The translations under genes and the position numbers were made by a program. DNA of 64,000 bases from Paenibacillus aquistagni (lineage in GTDB: Bacteria; Bacillota; Bacilli; Paenibacillales; Paenibacillaceae): contig NZ_FXAZ01000003.1 in assembly GCF_900177815.1 (NCBI RefSeq), positions 248,001 through 312,000 on the forward strand. Reading direction: 5' to 3'. Of this stretch, positions 9,180 through 17,897 are shown one piece after another; positions within the stretch are counted from its first letter, which is position 1; the number at the start of each line of letters is the position of its first letter. The notes beneath the pieces were generated by a model. The model was given only the letters and a program-made list of their open reading frames with translations, did not search any database and had not been told where the DNA came from.

Positions 9180-9241
9180 AAACACCTTCAAGAGCATGCT
9201 TCCCTATCGTTAGATCGGAAGGCAGTCTTGAAGGTGTTTTT
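9180..9241 (+). terminator. Terminator of the fucose operon
   Basis: Perfect 14-bp arms (AAACACCTTCAAGA at 9180-9193 and TCTTGAAGGTGTTT at 9226-9239) enclose a 32-base loop that can form an inner GC stem. The stem runs into TTTTT. Between the kinase stop and this hairpin (9011-9179) no gene is seen. Confidence 0.8.
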
Positions 9242-9309
9242 GCGTGTTAGCCTATGCTCGAAAGCGTCTATGATAAGGGAGTGTTTATTGTCAGGGGAGT
9301 ACGTATTCA

Positions 9310-9397
9310 TACTGTATGAATACTGTATGGTTGCTGTATGAGCATCGTACGAGAACTGCATAAGCACTGCATGAGCATCGCATGAGCGCTGTGGAGG
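9310..9397. repeat. 11-bp tandem repeat, seven to eight degenerate copies
   Basis: The stretch divides exactly into 11-base units: TACTGTATGAA, TACTGTATGGT, TGCTGTATGAG, CATCGTACGAG, AACTGCATAAG, CACTGCATGAG, CATCGCATGAG, and a decayed CGCTGTGGAGG. The consensus is about YRCTGYATGAG. The period is not a multiple of three and no ribosome-bound frame covers it, so it is non-coding. It lies downstream of the convergent fucose operon and bactofilin gene. The unit is close to one DNA helical turn. Confidence 0.85.
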
Positions 9398-9490
9398 GAC
9401 AGGGACCTGTAGGCCCAAGAGCTGTGTGCAGCGTGTCGTAAAGAACTTCACGATGCGCCAGCAGTGTGTGGACCGTCCACTGTCATAAGG

Positions 9491-10225
9491 CTAGATTTGT
9501 ACGCATTCATCAACAATTGCGGTCGGGTCAATATCGATTTCCTGGCTGTATTCCACTCGGCTGATCTGAGAGCCTGGACCGATGCTGACTTGTCTTCCTC
9601 TTACGAGGGAGGCATGCGTCTGCTCCAGCTTGATGGAATCTCCCTCGATCAACTGTGCTTCAAGCAGCGGCTGCTGGCCAAAGGCTTGGAACATAGCGCC
9701 TAGGAAGGAATTCTTTTTCACATAGCCACGAACAGCCTCGATCTGCTTCGCTCTAAGCTCACGCGCTTCGCAGTGACCGTTTAACTCGATACGAACGGAT
9801 TCAGCCAATACTTGATTGCCTGCTCGGAAGGAGCCGTTGGTGTTGAACCTAGTCGCACGAATGTCTCGGTCTACACTAAGGCGGCCATGGACATCAATGC
9901 TGTGCATCTCGCAGTTCGTTGACACGGATACACTCCCATCGACACGAAGCTCTTCACCAAGCAGATCTCCATCAATATTGGCCTTGCCGCATACCTTGAT
10001 CTGTTGAGCTTGGACGTGGCTCCCAAATGAGGCGAGACCATTCACATCCATGGAATGAGCAGATACCGATCCGTTCAGCTTGCCGCTGCCATTGCAGATA
10101 AAGCGGTCGCATTGGACGTCTCCTTTGACGAAGGCAACCCCGTCAATTCTTACCTTGTCATACACGCCGCCATCAAAAGTTCCTAAGCCAGCTACCACCA
10201 TATCTGAATACATGCCTTGTGCCAT
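9491..10225 (-). CDS. Bactofilin-like polymer-forming protein
   Basis: A 244-residue cytoplasmic protein without signal peptide or membrane helix. It consists of short beta-strand repeats with regularly spaced Gly and Asn turns (for example VRIDGVAFVKGDVQ, GKLNGSVSAHSMDVNGLASFGSHVQ, GKANIDGDLLGEELRVDGSVSV). This is the pattern of the beta-helical bactofilin fold (DUF583) and resembles B. subtilis YhbE/YhbF by family type. Such proteins polymerise without nucleotide and act in cell shape, motility or envelope organisation. A segment near residues 165-200 (YVKKNSFLGAMFQAFGQQPL) interrupts the repeats and could be a linker. It has a good GGAGGAAATAC ribosome site. No bactofilin partner is adjacent. 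Confidence 0.75.
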   Translation of the reverse strand: MAQGMYSDMVVAGLGTFDGGVYDKVRIDGVAFVKGDVQCDRFICNGSGKLNGSVSAHSMDVNGLASFGSHVQAQQIKVCGKANIDGDLLGEELRVDGSVSVSTNCEMHSIDVHGRLSVDRDIRATRFNTNGSFRAGNQVLAESVRIELNGHCEARELRAKQIEAVRGYVKKNSFLGAMFQAFGQQPLLEAQLIEGDSIKLEQTHASLVRGRQVSIGPGSQISRVEYSQEIDIDPTAIVDECVQI

Positions 10226-10468
10226 TGTATTTCCTCCTCCATGTGTTTGCTTTCTATAATCAAGCTCTAGCTATGCATTTGTTGGTTAATATGAAGTCTT
10301 ACTAGAACGTTTATAGCTTTATTGTACGGTCTTTCCTTGCATCCATCATTCGGCTGTAGAGGGATTATGACTCCGCCTCTAGGATGAGATTGCATCATCG
10401 CTTGTTGAAAATGGCATGTGCAGGGTCTGCATGGTTTGGGTGGAGGAAGGAGTATTTTTTGTAATTTG

Positions 10469-10486
10469 CTTGAATTCAAGATAAAC
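10469..10486. promoter_or_regulatory. MhqR-type operator, upstream copy
   Basis: CTTGAATTCAAG is a perfect 12-bp palindrome followed by ATAAA, sharing the right half-site TTCAAGATAAA with the second copy at 10518. It lies immediately upstream of the -35 of the mhqO-like gene. The form resembles the TATCTCGAATTC-type boxes described for MhqR in B. subtilis (recalled, not checked). Confidence 0.6.
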
Positions 10487-10489
10487 GAG

Positions 10490-10537
10490 TTGACAATAAT
10501 TAAACACCATGTTACTATTATCTCGAATTCAAGATAA
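10490..10537 (+). promoter_or_regulatory. Promoter and second operator of the mhqO-mhqD-like operon
   Basis: TTGACA (10490-10495), 17 bp, then TACTAT (10513-10518). A 20-bp palindrome with one mismatched pair, TTATCT-CGAATTC-AAGATAA (10518-10537), overlaps the end of the -10 and the start site. Together with the palindrome at 10469, the promoter is flanked on both sides, which suits tight repression by a MarR-type quinone sensor. Confidence 0.72.
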
Positions 10538-10656
10538 ATAAAAATTGAACTTCTTGAGGTTTATATCAACCTTGAAGTTGGATTATGGATTGCTTTTTAC
10601 AATCCGCATTCTTTTATATAAATAAGACAATAGATAAAGTGGAGGAGGCAGCCATC

Positions 10657-11607
10657 ATGAGCAAACAAACGACAGGCATTCACCATATTACCGCGATTGC
10701 AAAGGATCCTCAGCAGAACATTGATTTTTACGCTGGCGTGCTGGGCCTGAGACTTGTAAAAAAGACCGTGAATTTCGACGCGCCGGAGGTGTACCATTTC
10801 TACTTTGGCAATGAAGCGGGACATCCGGGCACGATTATGACCTTTTTCCCTTGGCCGGATGCGGTTCCGGGCCGTATTGGAGGCGGACAGGTGGGATATA
10901 CCACCTTTGTGGTCCCGCATGGCTCTCTTGGCTTCTGGGAGGCGCGGCTTGAGAAGTTCTCCATTGCGATAGAACGCATTGAGCGCTTTGGCGAGCAATA
11001 TCTGCGCTTTAAGGATGCCGCAGGGCTTCAGCTTGAGCTCGTCGAGCGGGAAGAAGGAGCAAGGAGCGGGTGGGCCTTTGGCGGCGTTCCCGTGGAGCAC
11101 GCGATTAAGGGCTTTGGAGGAGGCATTCTATTCAGTACAGCGCCGAAGAAGACGGAGGCTGTCTTGGAGCAGGTGCTTGGGCTTCAGAGCATGGAGGAGA
11201 ATGAGGAGTATATTCGGTTCCGTGGAACCGCTGAGCTTGGCAGCATTGTCGACTTGAAGCGTGAGGCGGTGCCCCGCGGCAATATGGGGGCGGGAACCGT
11301 GCATCATATCGCATGGCGCGCGAAGGATGATCAGGACCAAGCCGAATGGAGCCAATGGGTTCGTTCCCAAGGTCAAGCGCCAACGCCGGTCCAAGATCGC
11401 AACTATTTTAATGCGATCTACTTTAGAGAGGCAGGCTCGATTTTATTTGAAATTGCGACGGACCCGCCGGGCTTTGCGGTCGATGAACCCTATGAGCAAT
11501 TGGGAGAGGCACTGAAGCTGCCTGCTCAATATGAGAAGTATCGCGCACAGATCGAGGATATCGTGCAGCCGGTTGCCGTACGTGTGCTAGAGGAGGATCA
11601 ATCATGA
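10657..11607 (+). CDS. Ring-cleaving dioxygenase, MhqO/MhqA type (glyoxalase superfamily)
   Basis: A 316-residue vicinal-oxygen-chelate protein with two glyoxalase-like modules. Likely Fe(II) ligands are a His in GIHHITAIA (residues 9-10), a His in GTVHHIAWR near 222 and the Glu in ILFEIATDPPGF near 275. The family (B. subtilis MhqA, MhqE, MhqO) is induced by hydroquinones and catechols and is thought to open hydroquinone rings. The ATG at 10657 follows GGAGGAGG; the frame upstream to 10585 has no such site. It is translationally coupled to the following esterase by an ATGA overlap at 11604. The neighbourhood and operators point to a thiol-reactive quinone stress response. Confidence 0.9.
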   Translation: MSKQTTGIHHITAIAKDPQQNIDFYAGVLGLRLVKKTVNFDAPEVYHFYFGNEAGHPGTIMTFFPWPDAVPGRIGGGQVGYTTFVVPHGSLGFWEARLEKFSIAIERIERFGEQYLRFKDAAGLQLELVEREEGARSGWAFGGVPVEHAIKGFGGGILFSTAPKKTEAVLEQVLGLQSMEENEEYIRFRGTAELGSIVDLKREAVPRGNMGAGTVHHIAWRAKDDQDQAEWSQWVRSQGQAPTPVQDRNYFNAIYFREAGSILFEIATDPPGFAVDEPYEQLGEALKLPAQYEKYRAQIEDIVQPVAVRVLEEDQS

Positions 11608-12212
11608 AGCATATATTTGAACAAGGAACATCCAGTGAAGCCCCTGTGCTGCTGCTTCTGCATGGAACAGGAGGCAATGAGCGAGATCTTCTGCCGCTGG
11701 CCAAGATGCTGTCCCCTGAGTCCTCTGTCCTTAGTGTAAGAGGCAGTGTGCTGGAGAATGGCATGCCGCGCTTCTTTCGCCGGCTGCGTGAAGGCGTGTT
11801 TGATGAAGATGACCTTGTCTTTCGGACTTCAGAATTGAATGCTTTTTTGAATGAGGCGGCTCAAGAGCATGGATTCGATCGCAGCCAGATCGTAGCTGTG
11901 GGTTATTCCAATGGCGCTAATATTGCTGGCAGTCTTTTGTTCCATTACAAGGATGCGCTTGCGGGAGCGATTCTTTATCACCCAATGGTGCCGCTGCGGC
12001 ATGTGAATCTTCCCGATATGACGAAGCTCCCTGTATTTATCGGGGCAGGGACGAATGATCCGATCTGTACGGTATCGGAGACGGAGGAGCTTGCCCAGCT
12101 ATTGAAGGGCGCCAAAGCAGAAGTTGAGCTGCATTGGGACAGCTATGGCCATCAATTGAGTGCTTCTGAGGTAGAGGCGTCGAGGAAGTGGCTGCAAGAG
12201 CATTTCAAATGA
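11604..12212 (+). CDS. Carboxylesterase/phospholipase family hydrolase (MhqD-like)
   Basis: A 202-residue alpha/beta hydrolase with oxyanion motif HGTGGNERDLLP (20-31), nucleophile Ser102 in GYSNGAN, Asp152 in GAGTNDPI and His183 in YGHQLS. This is the compact cytoplasmic carboxylesterase family to which B. subtilis MhqD belongs. It overlaps the dioxygenase stop by four bases, so the two are co-translated and should share the quinone response. Its exact ester substrate is unknown; it may hydrolyse ring-cleavage products. Confidence 0.9.
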   Translation: MKHIFEQGTSSEAPVLLLLHGTGGNERDLLPLAKMLSPESSVLSVRGSVLENGMPRFFRRLREGVFDEDDLVFRTSELNAFLNEAAQEHGFDRSQIVAVGYSNGANIAGSLLFHYKDALAGAILYHPMVPLRHVNLPDMTKLPVFIGAGTNDPICTVSETEELAQLLKGAKAEVELHWDSYGHQLSASEVEASRKWLQEHFK

Positions 12213-12300
12213 TCAAGGAATGATTCTGATCCGTTTTCACTGGATCCGAATCGAAGTAGATGTCGGGCTTTTATGTATAAGAATCTCAGTAAACAAATGA

Positions 12301-12346
12301 AGGGACCTCAAAATCCACAGGAAAGTGGAGAGCGGGGTCCCTTTTT
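12301..12346 (+). terminator. Terminator after the mhqOD-like operon
   Basis: The outer stem AGGGACC (12301-12307) pairs with GGTCCCT (12336-12342), an inner stem TCCAC/GTGGA lies between, and five T follow. It lies between the convergent hydrolase and SDR genes. Confidence 0.8.
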
Positions 12347-12408
12347 ATGAAGATACTCCAATCGACGGTAGAAATAAAAATACGAATAGAGTGTTGATGA
12401 GGCTTGGA

Positions 12409-13275
12409 TTAAAAAGGAGAGCTTTCTTCCTCCGTCCAGCCGGTCTGCTCTTGGCTCCATGCCCACAGCTTATCTGCAAGTTGGTCATCCTGTGCAAGCT
12501 TGGACGAGGATGCAGGCTTTCTGCGGTAGTAATACTCTCCGCTGATTGATGCGACCTCCTCGCTTGATGCCAAATAGACGGCTGTATCCGCCCCCTGCTC
12601 AGAGGTCAAGAAGAAGGGTCGTAATAAGCGGTGGACGCTCTTGCCAAAGCCGCTGCCGCGATTGACGCCAATATCGGTTGACACAGCACCGGGGTGCAGG
12701 CAGTTCGCGGTCACTTTTGTCCCTTTAAGTCGCGTGGCCAGCTTCTTTGTAAAGAGGATATTGGCGAGCTTCGAATTTGCGTAGCCCTGCCACACCGTAA
12801 AGCCCTTCTTCAAAAAAGGGTCCTCCAGCTTGAAACGGCCAATCTTATGGGCGCCAGACGAAACGGTTACGACACGCCCCTGTTCAGCAAGCATGAGGGA
12901 GGGCAGCAGGAGATTGGTCAGAAGGAAGTGTCCAAGATGGTTAACCCCCATCATAGCTTCGAAGCCATCTGTGGTTTCTGTGCGTTTCAAAGAGACGACA
13001 CCGGCGTTGTTCAAAAGCACATCGAGCCTATGATGCCTTCGTCTGACGGCTTCAGCACATTGGTGGATGCTGGCGAGATCCCCAAGATCGCAGAGAACCA
13101 GCTCAAAGGCCTGTGAACCGCTTCGCTCTTTGGCTGTCTCCAGCGCTTGCATGCCTCGTGCTTCATTTCTACAGGCCATAATAATGTGCGCTCCTTGCTT
13201 GGCCAAGGCAATGGCAGCAGCGTGCCCCATACCGGTATTTGCCCCCGTAATCAAAACGGTTTTGTGACGAAGCAT
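12409..13275 (-). CDS. Short-chain dehydrogenase/reductase (retinol-dehydrogenase-like)
   Basis: A 288-residue SDR with nucleotide-binding motif TGANTGMG near residue 10, NNAG near 87, and catalytic Ser plus Y-x-x-x-K in VSSGAHKIG and GYANSKLAN. The family members oxidise or reduce carbonyl and alcohol groups with NAD(P)H; the RDH-like branch in bacteria is poorly assigned. The start at 13275 has GGAGGG upstream; the frame extends 34 codons further without support. It is divergent from a MarR gene that may regulate it, with an inverted repeat at 13372-13391 between them. Confidence 0.9.
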   Translation of the reverse strand: MLRHKTVLITGANTGMGHAAAIALAKQGAHIIMACRNEARGMQALETAKERSGSQAFELVLCDLGDLASIHQCAEAVRRRHHRLDVLLNNAGVVSLKRTETTDGFEAMMGVNHLGHFLLTNLLLPSLMLAEQGRVVTVSSGAHKIGRFKLEDPFLKKGFTVWQGYANSKLANILFTKKLATRLKGTKVTANCLHPGAVSTDIGVNRGSGFGKSVHRLLRPFFLTSEQGADTAVYLASSEEVASISGEYYYRRKPASSSKLAQDDQLADKLWAWSQEQTGWTEEESSPF

Positions 13276-13325
13276 AGAAATCCCTCCATAAGGTAGAGAA
13301 TATATTGGCTCAGCAATTACGTTCA

Positions 13326-13357
13326 TTGGCTTACTGGCTTCTTGGTTTATTGGTGTA
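13326..13357. repeat. Four 8-bp imperfect tandem repeats
   Basis: TTGGCTTA, CTGGCTTC, TTGGTTTA, TTGGTGTA run head to tail in the SDR-MarR intergenic region. The array is non-coding. Confidence 0.6.
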
Positions 13358-13371
13358 AGTGTTAAGTATGG

Positions 13372-13391
13372 GTACACATGGACGTGTGCAC
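13372..13391. promoter_or_regulatory. Candidate MarR operator
   Basis: GTACACA and TGTGCAC form 7-bp arms with one mismatch around a 6-bp spacer, between the divergent SDR and MarR genes. This is the size and form usual for MarR-family sites. Confidence 0.45.
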
Positions 13392-13449
13392 TATCCTCAT
13401 TTTATAATGAATGCGGCATGAATCCAATTAAAAGCAATAGAGGGATAAG

Positions 13450-13908
13450 ATGAAATATAATTTTAAACAATATATCGGCATTTCACTGCACCGAACAGAC
13501 CTTGTTCTGCTTGGGCAGGCGAAGCAGGCTGTTGAACCGCTAGGGGTAACACCTGAGCAAAATCTGATTATGATGCTGCTGTGGAGCGGGGTGGAAGGCA
13601 TTACGCAGAAGGAGATTGCGGCACGCATTGGCCGCGATCAGACGAATGTGGCACGCATGCTGCTTCAATTGGAGAAGAAGGGATTCATCACCCGCACTCA
13701 AGCCAAGAATGATCGGCGTGCGCAGATGGTACGGCTTACGGACACTGGAAGAGCGCTAGAGCAAGAGGTCATTGAGGCGACGAACCGATATCATGCAAGG
13801 CTTCTACAGGGGTTAACAGAAGAAGAGGTGGAGAGCTTCATGCGGGTGCTTGCGAAGCTTGAACATAACGCAACGACAGAGAGTGCCGAGGAACAATCTG
13901 GTCTGTAA
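13450..13908 (+). CDS. MarR family transcriptional regulator
   Basis: A 152-residue winged-helix protein: GITQKEIAARIGRDQTNVARMLLQLEKKGFI is the recognition-helix region, and the wing carries NDRRAQMVRLTDTGRALEQE. The N-terminus (ISLHRTDLVLLGQAKQAVEPLGVTPEQ) is a typical dimerisation helix. It is likely a repressor of the divergent SDR gene and of itself. It could also be the quinone sensor for the mhqOD-like operon 2 kb away, but its own upstream region lacks the TTGAATTCAA-type palindrome, which argues against that. Confidence 0.9.
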   Translation: MKYNFKQYIGISLHRTDLVLLGQAKQAVEPLGVTPEQNLIMMLLWSGVEGITQKEIAARIGRDQTNVARMLLQLEKKGFITRTQAKNDRRAQMVRLTDTGRALEQEVIEATNRYHARLLQGLTEEEVESFMRVLAKLEHNATTESAEEQSGL

Positions 13909-13956
13909 AAAGGAAAGCGAAGAGCTGAGCAGGACCAGCATCATAGCCGCATGCTG

Positions 13957-14985
13957 CTAGTCCGTGCTCTGTGCTTGTGTCAACGACTTGACCGAATCAC
14001 GATAAATAATTCTGCCTTGAACGACTGTGCGCCCTGTGGAGGCTTCTCCCCGGCTGATCTTTTTCATCATGGTCTTGACCGCAGCGCCTGCAAGCATCTC
14101 CATATCCACTTCTACAGTCGTCAACTGAGGTTCTGATACGGTAGCGAAGATATCATTATCATAGCCGACTACAGAGCAGTCAGCAGGCACTTGAATGCCT
14201 TCTTTTTTGAGCTTCTCAATAAGAGCTCTTGCCACCTGATCGCAATTGCATACGAAGGCGGTGGGCATGCGCGTGGGGAGTTCAAGATCGATCAGTATCC
14301 CCTGTTCATCGCGATCCTTGATGATCCAATCGGGATCAAGAGGGATCCGATGCTCGAGCAGCGATTTGTAATAGCCGAGGAAGCGGTCCTGAATGCTGCT
14401 GGTCGCATGAATATTGCCCACAAAGGCAAGCTGCCTGTGCCCTTCGCGAATCAGATAGCTGACGAGCTCATAGGAGCCGTAGAAATTGTCCGTAACAATG
14501 GAGTCTACCTGCGCGCCCTCTTGATAAAAGTCCAAGAACAGCTTTGGAATCGTCATCTGCTGTACGGCTTCGATGTAAGCTGGCTTAATTTGACCCAGAA
14601 TGATGATTCCATCTGCTTTTTTCTCATAATAAATGCGAGGAAGATTCAAGGCTTCTTCGTCCTCGATTGTCAAGATATGCAGGATGCTGGAGTATCCGTA
14701 TGCTTCAAGCCTGCTTGCAATATGCTGATATACCCTCAGGTAGAAGGCATGATTAACATTCGTAAACTGCTCTGGAATGATGACGCCAATATTGTAGGAT
14801 AGCCCATCCTTCATCGCGCGCGCGGCAAGGTTAAGGCGATATCCCATCTCTTTGGCGGTTTCTTTGATGCGTGCCTTCAGTTCCTCGCTGACGCCTTCCT
14901 TATCGTTTAACGCTTTGGATACGGTAACGGTGCTTATTCCTAATCGACCGGCGATATCCCGCATCGTAACCTGCTCCTTCTTCAT
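13957..14985 (-). CDS. LacI family transcriptional regulator
   Basis: A 342-residue repressor: HTH VTMRDIAGRLGISTVTVSKALNDKEGVS (6-33), hinge YRLNLAARAMKDG and a sugar-binding-type effector domain. The ATG at 14985 has AGGAGGTGAACAG upstream. It sits directly downstream of the epimerase/GH130 operon on the same strand, so it probably controls that operon and binds a mannose-containing disaccharide (inference). Candidate operators with an ATCGAT core lie at 17633-17646 and 17898-17909. Confidence 0.9.
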   Translation of the reverse strand: MKKEQVTMRDIAGRLGISTVTVSKALNDKEGVSEELKARIKETAKEMGYRLNLAARAMKDGLSYNIGVIIPEQFTNVNHAFYLRVYQHIASRLEAYGYSSILHILTIEDEEALNLPRIYYEKKADGIIILGQIKPAYIEAVQQMTIPKLFLDFYQEGAQVDSIVTDNFYGSYELVSYLIREGHRQLAFVGNIHATSSIQDRFLGYYKSLLEHRIPLDPDWIIKDRDEQGILIDLELPTRMPTAFVCNCDQVARALIEKLKKEGIQVPADCSVVGYDNDIFATVSEPQLTTVEVDMEMLAGAAVKTMMKKISRGEASTGRTVVQGRIIYRDSVKSLTQAQSTD

Positions 14986-15064
14986 TCTGTTCACCTCCTG
15001 CTGGAATGCGCGAATAGACAACTATTAGACAGTATACATGCTTCCGCCCAAACATGAAATGGAA

Positions 15065-15096
15065 GCCCTGCAGGCATGTGAGAGAGCATGCAGGGC
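15065..15096. terminator. Hairpin between GH130 gene and LacI gene
   Basis: GCCCTGCA and TGCAGGGC arms enclose a 16-base loop with more partial pairing. There is no strong T-run, so it is a weak terminator or a processing site between the phosphorylase operon and the LacI gene. Confidence 0.45.
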
Positions 15097-15239
15097 AGGT
15101 GTGGATGCTGGCGGCTAATCAAGCATGAGATAAAAAGGAGCAAGGGGAAGGCTCACTGTTCATCCAAACGTTCAGTGGGGCATGATTGCAAGATGCTGCT
15201 GCACATGCCCAGCTATGCTCAGCTTCCCTGCGCGTATTC

Positions 15240-16436
15240 CTATACCGAAGCAGGAGCAGCCGCCTTGGCGAGCAGTTCCATATTGCGATCAATCAGCTCC
15301 CCGCGCTGCTTGGCATTATCGAGAGAGCGCAAGCGATCCTCAGGGGTGTTGAACGTGTAATCCACAAGGCGTGAAAGCGTCGTTGTCGCAACATGAATGC
15401 GTGTATCGCTTGATGCATAGTAGAGATGCACCTCGCCTTGCTCATTCACGACGGCGCCATTGCAGAAGATGACGTTGGACACGTCCCCGACGCGTTCTTC
15501 GTCGTAAGGCGCCATAAAGTGGCCGCCCGGCTTGGCGATGACCCTGGATGGATCATCGAGGGCTGTGGCAAATACATACAGGACGTAGCGAAGCCCTGCT
15601 GCCGTATTGCGCACGCCATGTCCAATGTGAATCCAGCCCATGTCCGTCTTGATTGGGGCGGGGCCCTGCCCATTTTTGACCTCATAGACGGTATGGTAGA
15701 CCCGTTCATCGATGACGATCTCCTGATCGATGACAGGGTTCATGATGTCCTTGCAGCGGCCGAAGGCGATGCCGCCTCCTGTTCCCGTGGAGATGAAGCC
15801 ATCCTGCGGCCTTGTGTAGAAGGCATACTGGCCGTCAACGAATGCTGGATGAAGCACGACATTGCGCTGCTGCGGCGACTTCGTCTTAATATTAGGAAGC
15901 CGTTCCCAAGTCGCCAGATCACGCGTGCGCACCAGCCCTGCTTGCGCTGTGGCGCTTGAAGTGTCATGGGGTGGCGCATCGGGATCCTTGCGCTCCGAGC
16001 AGTAAATGCCATAGATCCAGCCGTCCTCATGCTTCACGAGCCGCATATCGTACATGTTTGTCTCATCAGGATCGCAATCATCCCAGACGAGCGGCTTGTC
16101 GACAAAGCGGAAGTTGTCAATGCCGTTATCAGACACGGCAAGAGCAAAAAATGATTTGCGATCAACGCCCTCGGCACGTACAACAAGATAGTAACGGCCT
16201 TCATGATAGATCGCGCCAGGATTGAAGGTTGCATTCATCCCGAGCCGCTCCATGAAGTAGGGGTTGCTGTCCTTGCTGAGATCGAACCGCCAATGAAGCG
16301 GGACATGGTGTCTTGTGATGACCGGGTTGTCATAGCGGTCATAGATGCCGTTATAGAAGCTGTCCTTCTTGGTGTTCGGCTTCGTAATCAGCGCCTCTTG
16401 CTTCGCTAGCATTGCATAGTATTGTTCATGAATCAT
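15240..16436 (-). CDS. GH130 phosphorylase, probable 4-O-beta-mannosyl-glucose phosphorylase
   Basis: A 398-residue five-bladed beta-propeller inverting phosphorylase. Typical GH130 features are [24 protein letters not shown] (67-90) and the catalytic Asp in NMYDMRL (Asp130). Phosphate-binding Arg and His candidates lie in RNVVLHP and [15 protein letters not shown]. Subfamily 1 converts beta-mannosyl-(1-4)-glucose and phosphate to mannose 1-phosphate and glucose. The upstream overlapping gene is a cellobiose 2-epimerase, which supplies exactly this substrate from beta-1,4-mannobiose, so the assignment rests on motif and context together. A mannosyl-oligosaccharide phosphorylase is the alternative. 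It is cytoplasmic, with no signal peptide. Confidence 0.9.
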   Translation of the reverse strand: MIHEQYYAMLAKQEALITKPNTKKDSFYNGIYDRYDNPVITRHHVPLHWRFDLSKDSNPYFMERLGMNATFNPGAIYHEGRYYLVVRAEGVDRKSFFALAVSDNGIDNFRFVDKPLVWDDCDPDETNMYDMRLVKHEDGWIYGIYCSERKDPDAPPHDTSSATAQAGLVRTRDLATWERLPNIKTKSPQQRNVVLHPAFVDGQYAFYTRPQDGFISTGTGGGIAFGRCKDIMNPVIDQEIVIDERVYHTVYEVKNGQGPAPIKTDMGWIHIGHGVRNTAAGLRYVLYVFATALDDPSRVIAKPGGHFMAPYDEERVGDVSNVIFCNGAVVNEQGEVHLYYASSDTRIHVATTTLSRLVDYTFNTPEDRLRSLDNAKQRGELIDRNMELLAKAAAPASV

Positions 16437-17608
16437 GATTGAGCCACCCTTTCCATGATTTCTAAGCAGAAGCGCCCATTATGGTATGGACACTTCCATG
16501 GTCCGCTAATGCCTTGCTTGGTGGGCTGTCCCAGATCATCAACAGCCCAGAACCATTCTCCACCCTCGCGAGCATCGATGAGATGCCGCTTCGTATAGCT
16601 CCACAGCCCTTCAAGGATCGTTAGGAAGCGAGGGTCCTTCGTCCGCTCATAAGCATTGTAGAAGCCTACCATGGCTTCTGCCTGCACCCACCAGATGCGG
16701 GTCGTGTCGATGAGCGATCCTCTCTGCTCATTCATAAGAGAGCCATCTGCTTGCAGCGCATGGTCAGCTATGTTGTAGGCAATATCGATCACCATCTGCA
16801 CGTGTTCAGGCTTCTCAGCGCCTATGGTCTTCATGGCCCGATCGATCAGCCAGCTCGCTTCGATATCATGGCCGAAGGAGCGAAGGTCGAGAAGCGGCTG
16901 CCAGGCTTTATCGAAGAATACGCCGAGAAAGCCTGTGCGGTGATCATAGATCCGATCATGCAGCTGATCGAGCAAACGAACAATGGCTTGCTTGACTCGC
17001 TCCTCTTGTGAAGCGGCGTACAGATTCGTATAAGCCTCCAGCACATGAATATGGGTATTCATGGTGATATCGGCCAATAGCCCATGCTCACTAAGCAGCA
17101 CATTGGGCTGCTCCAGCCAGGCTTCGTTGAATTCCTCTTTATAAGCGGCAAGATGGGCATCGTAACCCTTGTCTTCAATGAGCTCGAACAAGGAACACGC
17201 CAGCCGCAGCGCCTCTTCTGTGCCAGTTGCCCGGTAATACTCGCTTAGCGCATAGACGCCGAAGGCTTGGGCGTAAATATGCTTCCTAGTATCAAGCGGA
17301 CGTCCTGCAGCATCAACCATCCAATAGAGACCGCCATAATGGGGGTCCAGCACATGATCTCTTAGAAAATGGTAGGCGTGGTCCGCATGCTCTTGGTAGC
17401 CTGCTTCCCCAAGCACCCTATAGGCAGCAGAGAATGTCCAGAGGATCCGGCAGGCGGCAATTCCACCTTTGCTGGCATCTTGGTGTACATTCAGCGATAC
17501 ATCGACAGCGCCGTAATAGCCTCCATGAACTGTATCTTGTAATCGACTCCAATAAGGAAGAATATGCTCCGTCAGCTCTTGCCCCACCTCTAACGCCCAT
17601 TGCTTCAT
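16433..17608 (-). CDS. Cellobiose 2-epimerase (AGE superfamily)
   Basis: A 391-residue (alpha/alpha)6-barrel enzyme. Conserved segments are HGGYYGAVD near residue 29, [18 protein letters not shown] near 108, [16 protein letters not shown] near 183 and [11 protein letters not shown] near 249. They continue with [15 protein letters not shown] near 311 and [16 protein letters not shown] at the end, and contain the family's catalytic His residues. The enzyme epimerises C2 of the reducing-end sugar of beta-1,4-disaccharides such as cellobiose and mannobiose. Its stop overlaps the GH130 start as ATGA, coupling the two. With the phosphorylase it forms the known mannobiose route. N-acylglucosamine 2-epimerase is the less likely alternative. 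Confidence 0.92.
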   Translation of the reverse strand: MKQWALEVGQELTEHILPYWSRLQDTVHGGYYGAVDVSLNVHQDASKGGIAACRILWTFSAAYRVLGEAGYQEHADHAYHFLRDHVLDPHYGGLYWMVDAAGRPLDTRKHIYAQAFGVYALSEYYRATGTEEALRLACSLFELIEDKGYDAHLAAYKEEFNEAWLEQPNVLLSEHGLLADITMNTHIHVLEAYTNLYAASQEERVKQAIVRLLDQLHDRIYDHRTGFLGVFFDKAWQPLLDLRSFGHDIEASWLIDRAMKTIGAEKPEHVQMVIDIAYNIADHALQADGSLMNEQRGSLIDTTRIWWVQAEAMVGFYNAYERTKDPRFLTILEGLWSYTKRHLIDAREGGEWFWAVDDLGQPTKQGISGPWKCPYHNGRFCLEIMERVAQS

Positions 17609-17632
17609 ATAAACACCTCCTTTTTTTAGTTA

Positions 17633-17683
17633 AGTAATCGATAACCTAACAATAATGTATAAGGCAACATCGGTAATTGTCAA
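17633..17683 (-). promoter_or_regulatory. Promoter and proximal operator of the epimerase operon
   Basis: Read on the minus strand, TTGACA (17683-17678) and TATACA (17661-17656) are 16 bp apart. Just downstream lies GGTTATCGATTACTTAAC, whose TTATCGATTA core (around 17634-17645) is a near-palindrome. It resembles the perfect palindrome at 17898, so a LacI-type repressor could sit on both. Confidence 0.55.
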
Positions 17684-17897
17684 TGAGAAAGAAGACAAAA
17701 CAGAAATGATATTGGCAAGGCGGCGACTTCTCTTTATTATGCACTAGTTCATTGCAGCGATGAGCTTTAAAGAAGGCGTACTTTTTAGAGTGAAAAGGCC
17801 ATTTGACGTGCGATAAGACTTCGTGGATCGGTGTTGGTGCAGATATTTTTTGGAACTTTTTATTCAAAGAAAAGAGCAGTAATTGCGAATAAATTAC

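Noticed and set aside
9310-9397. CRISPR-like array
   Set aside because: Units are 11 bp with no spacers and no cas genes are in the window.
13450-13908. The MarR gene as MhqR, controller of the mhqOD-like operon
   Set aside because: Its own promoter lacks the TTGAATTCAA-type palindrome and has a different one, so the link cannot be supported.
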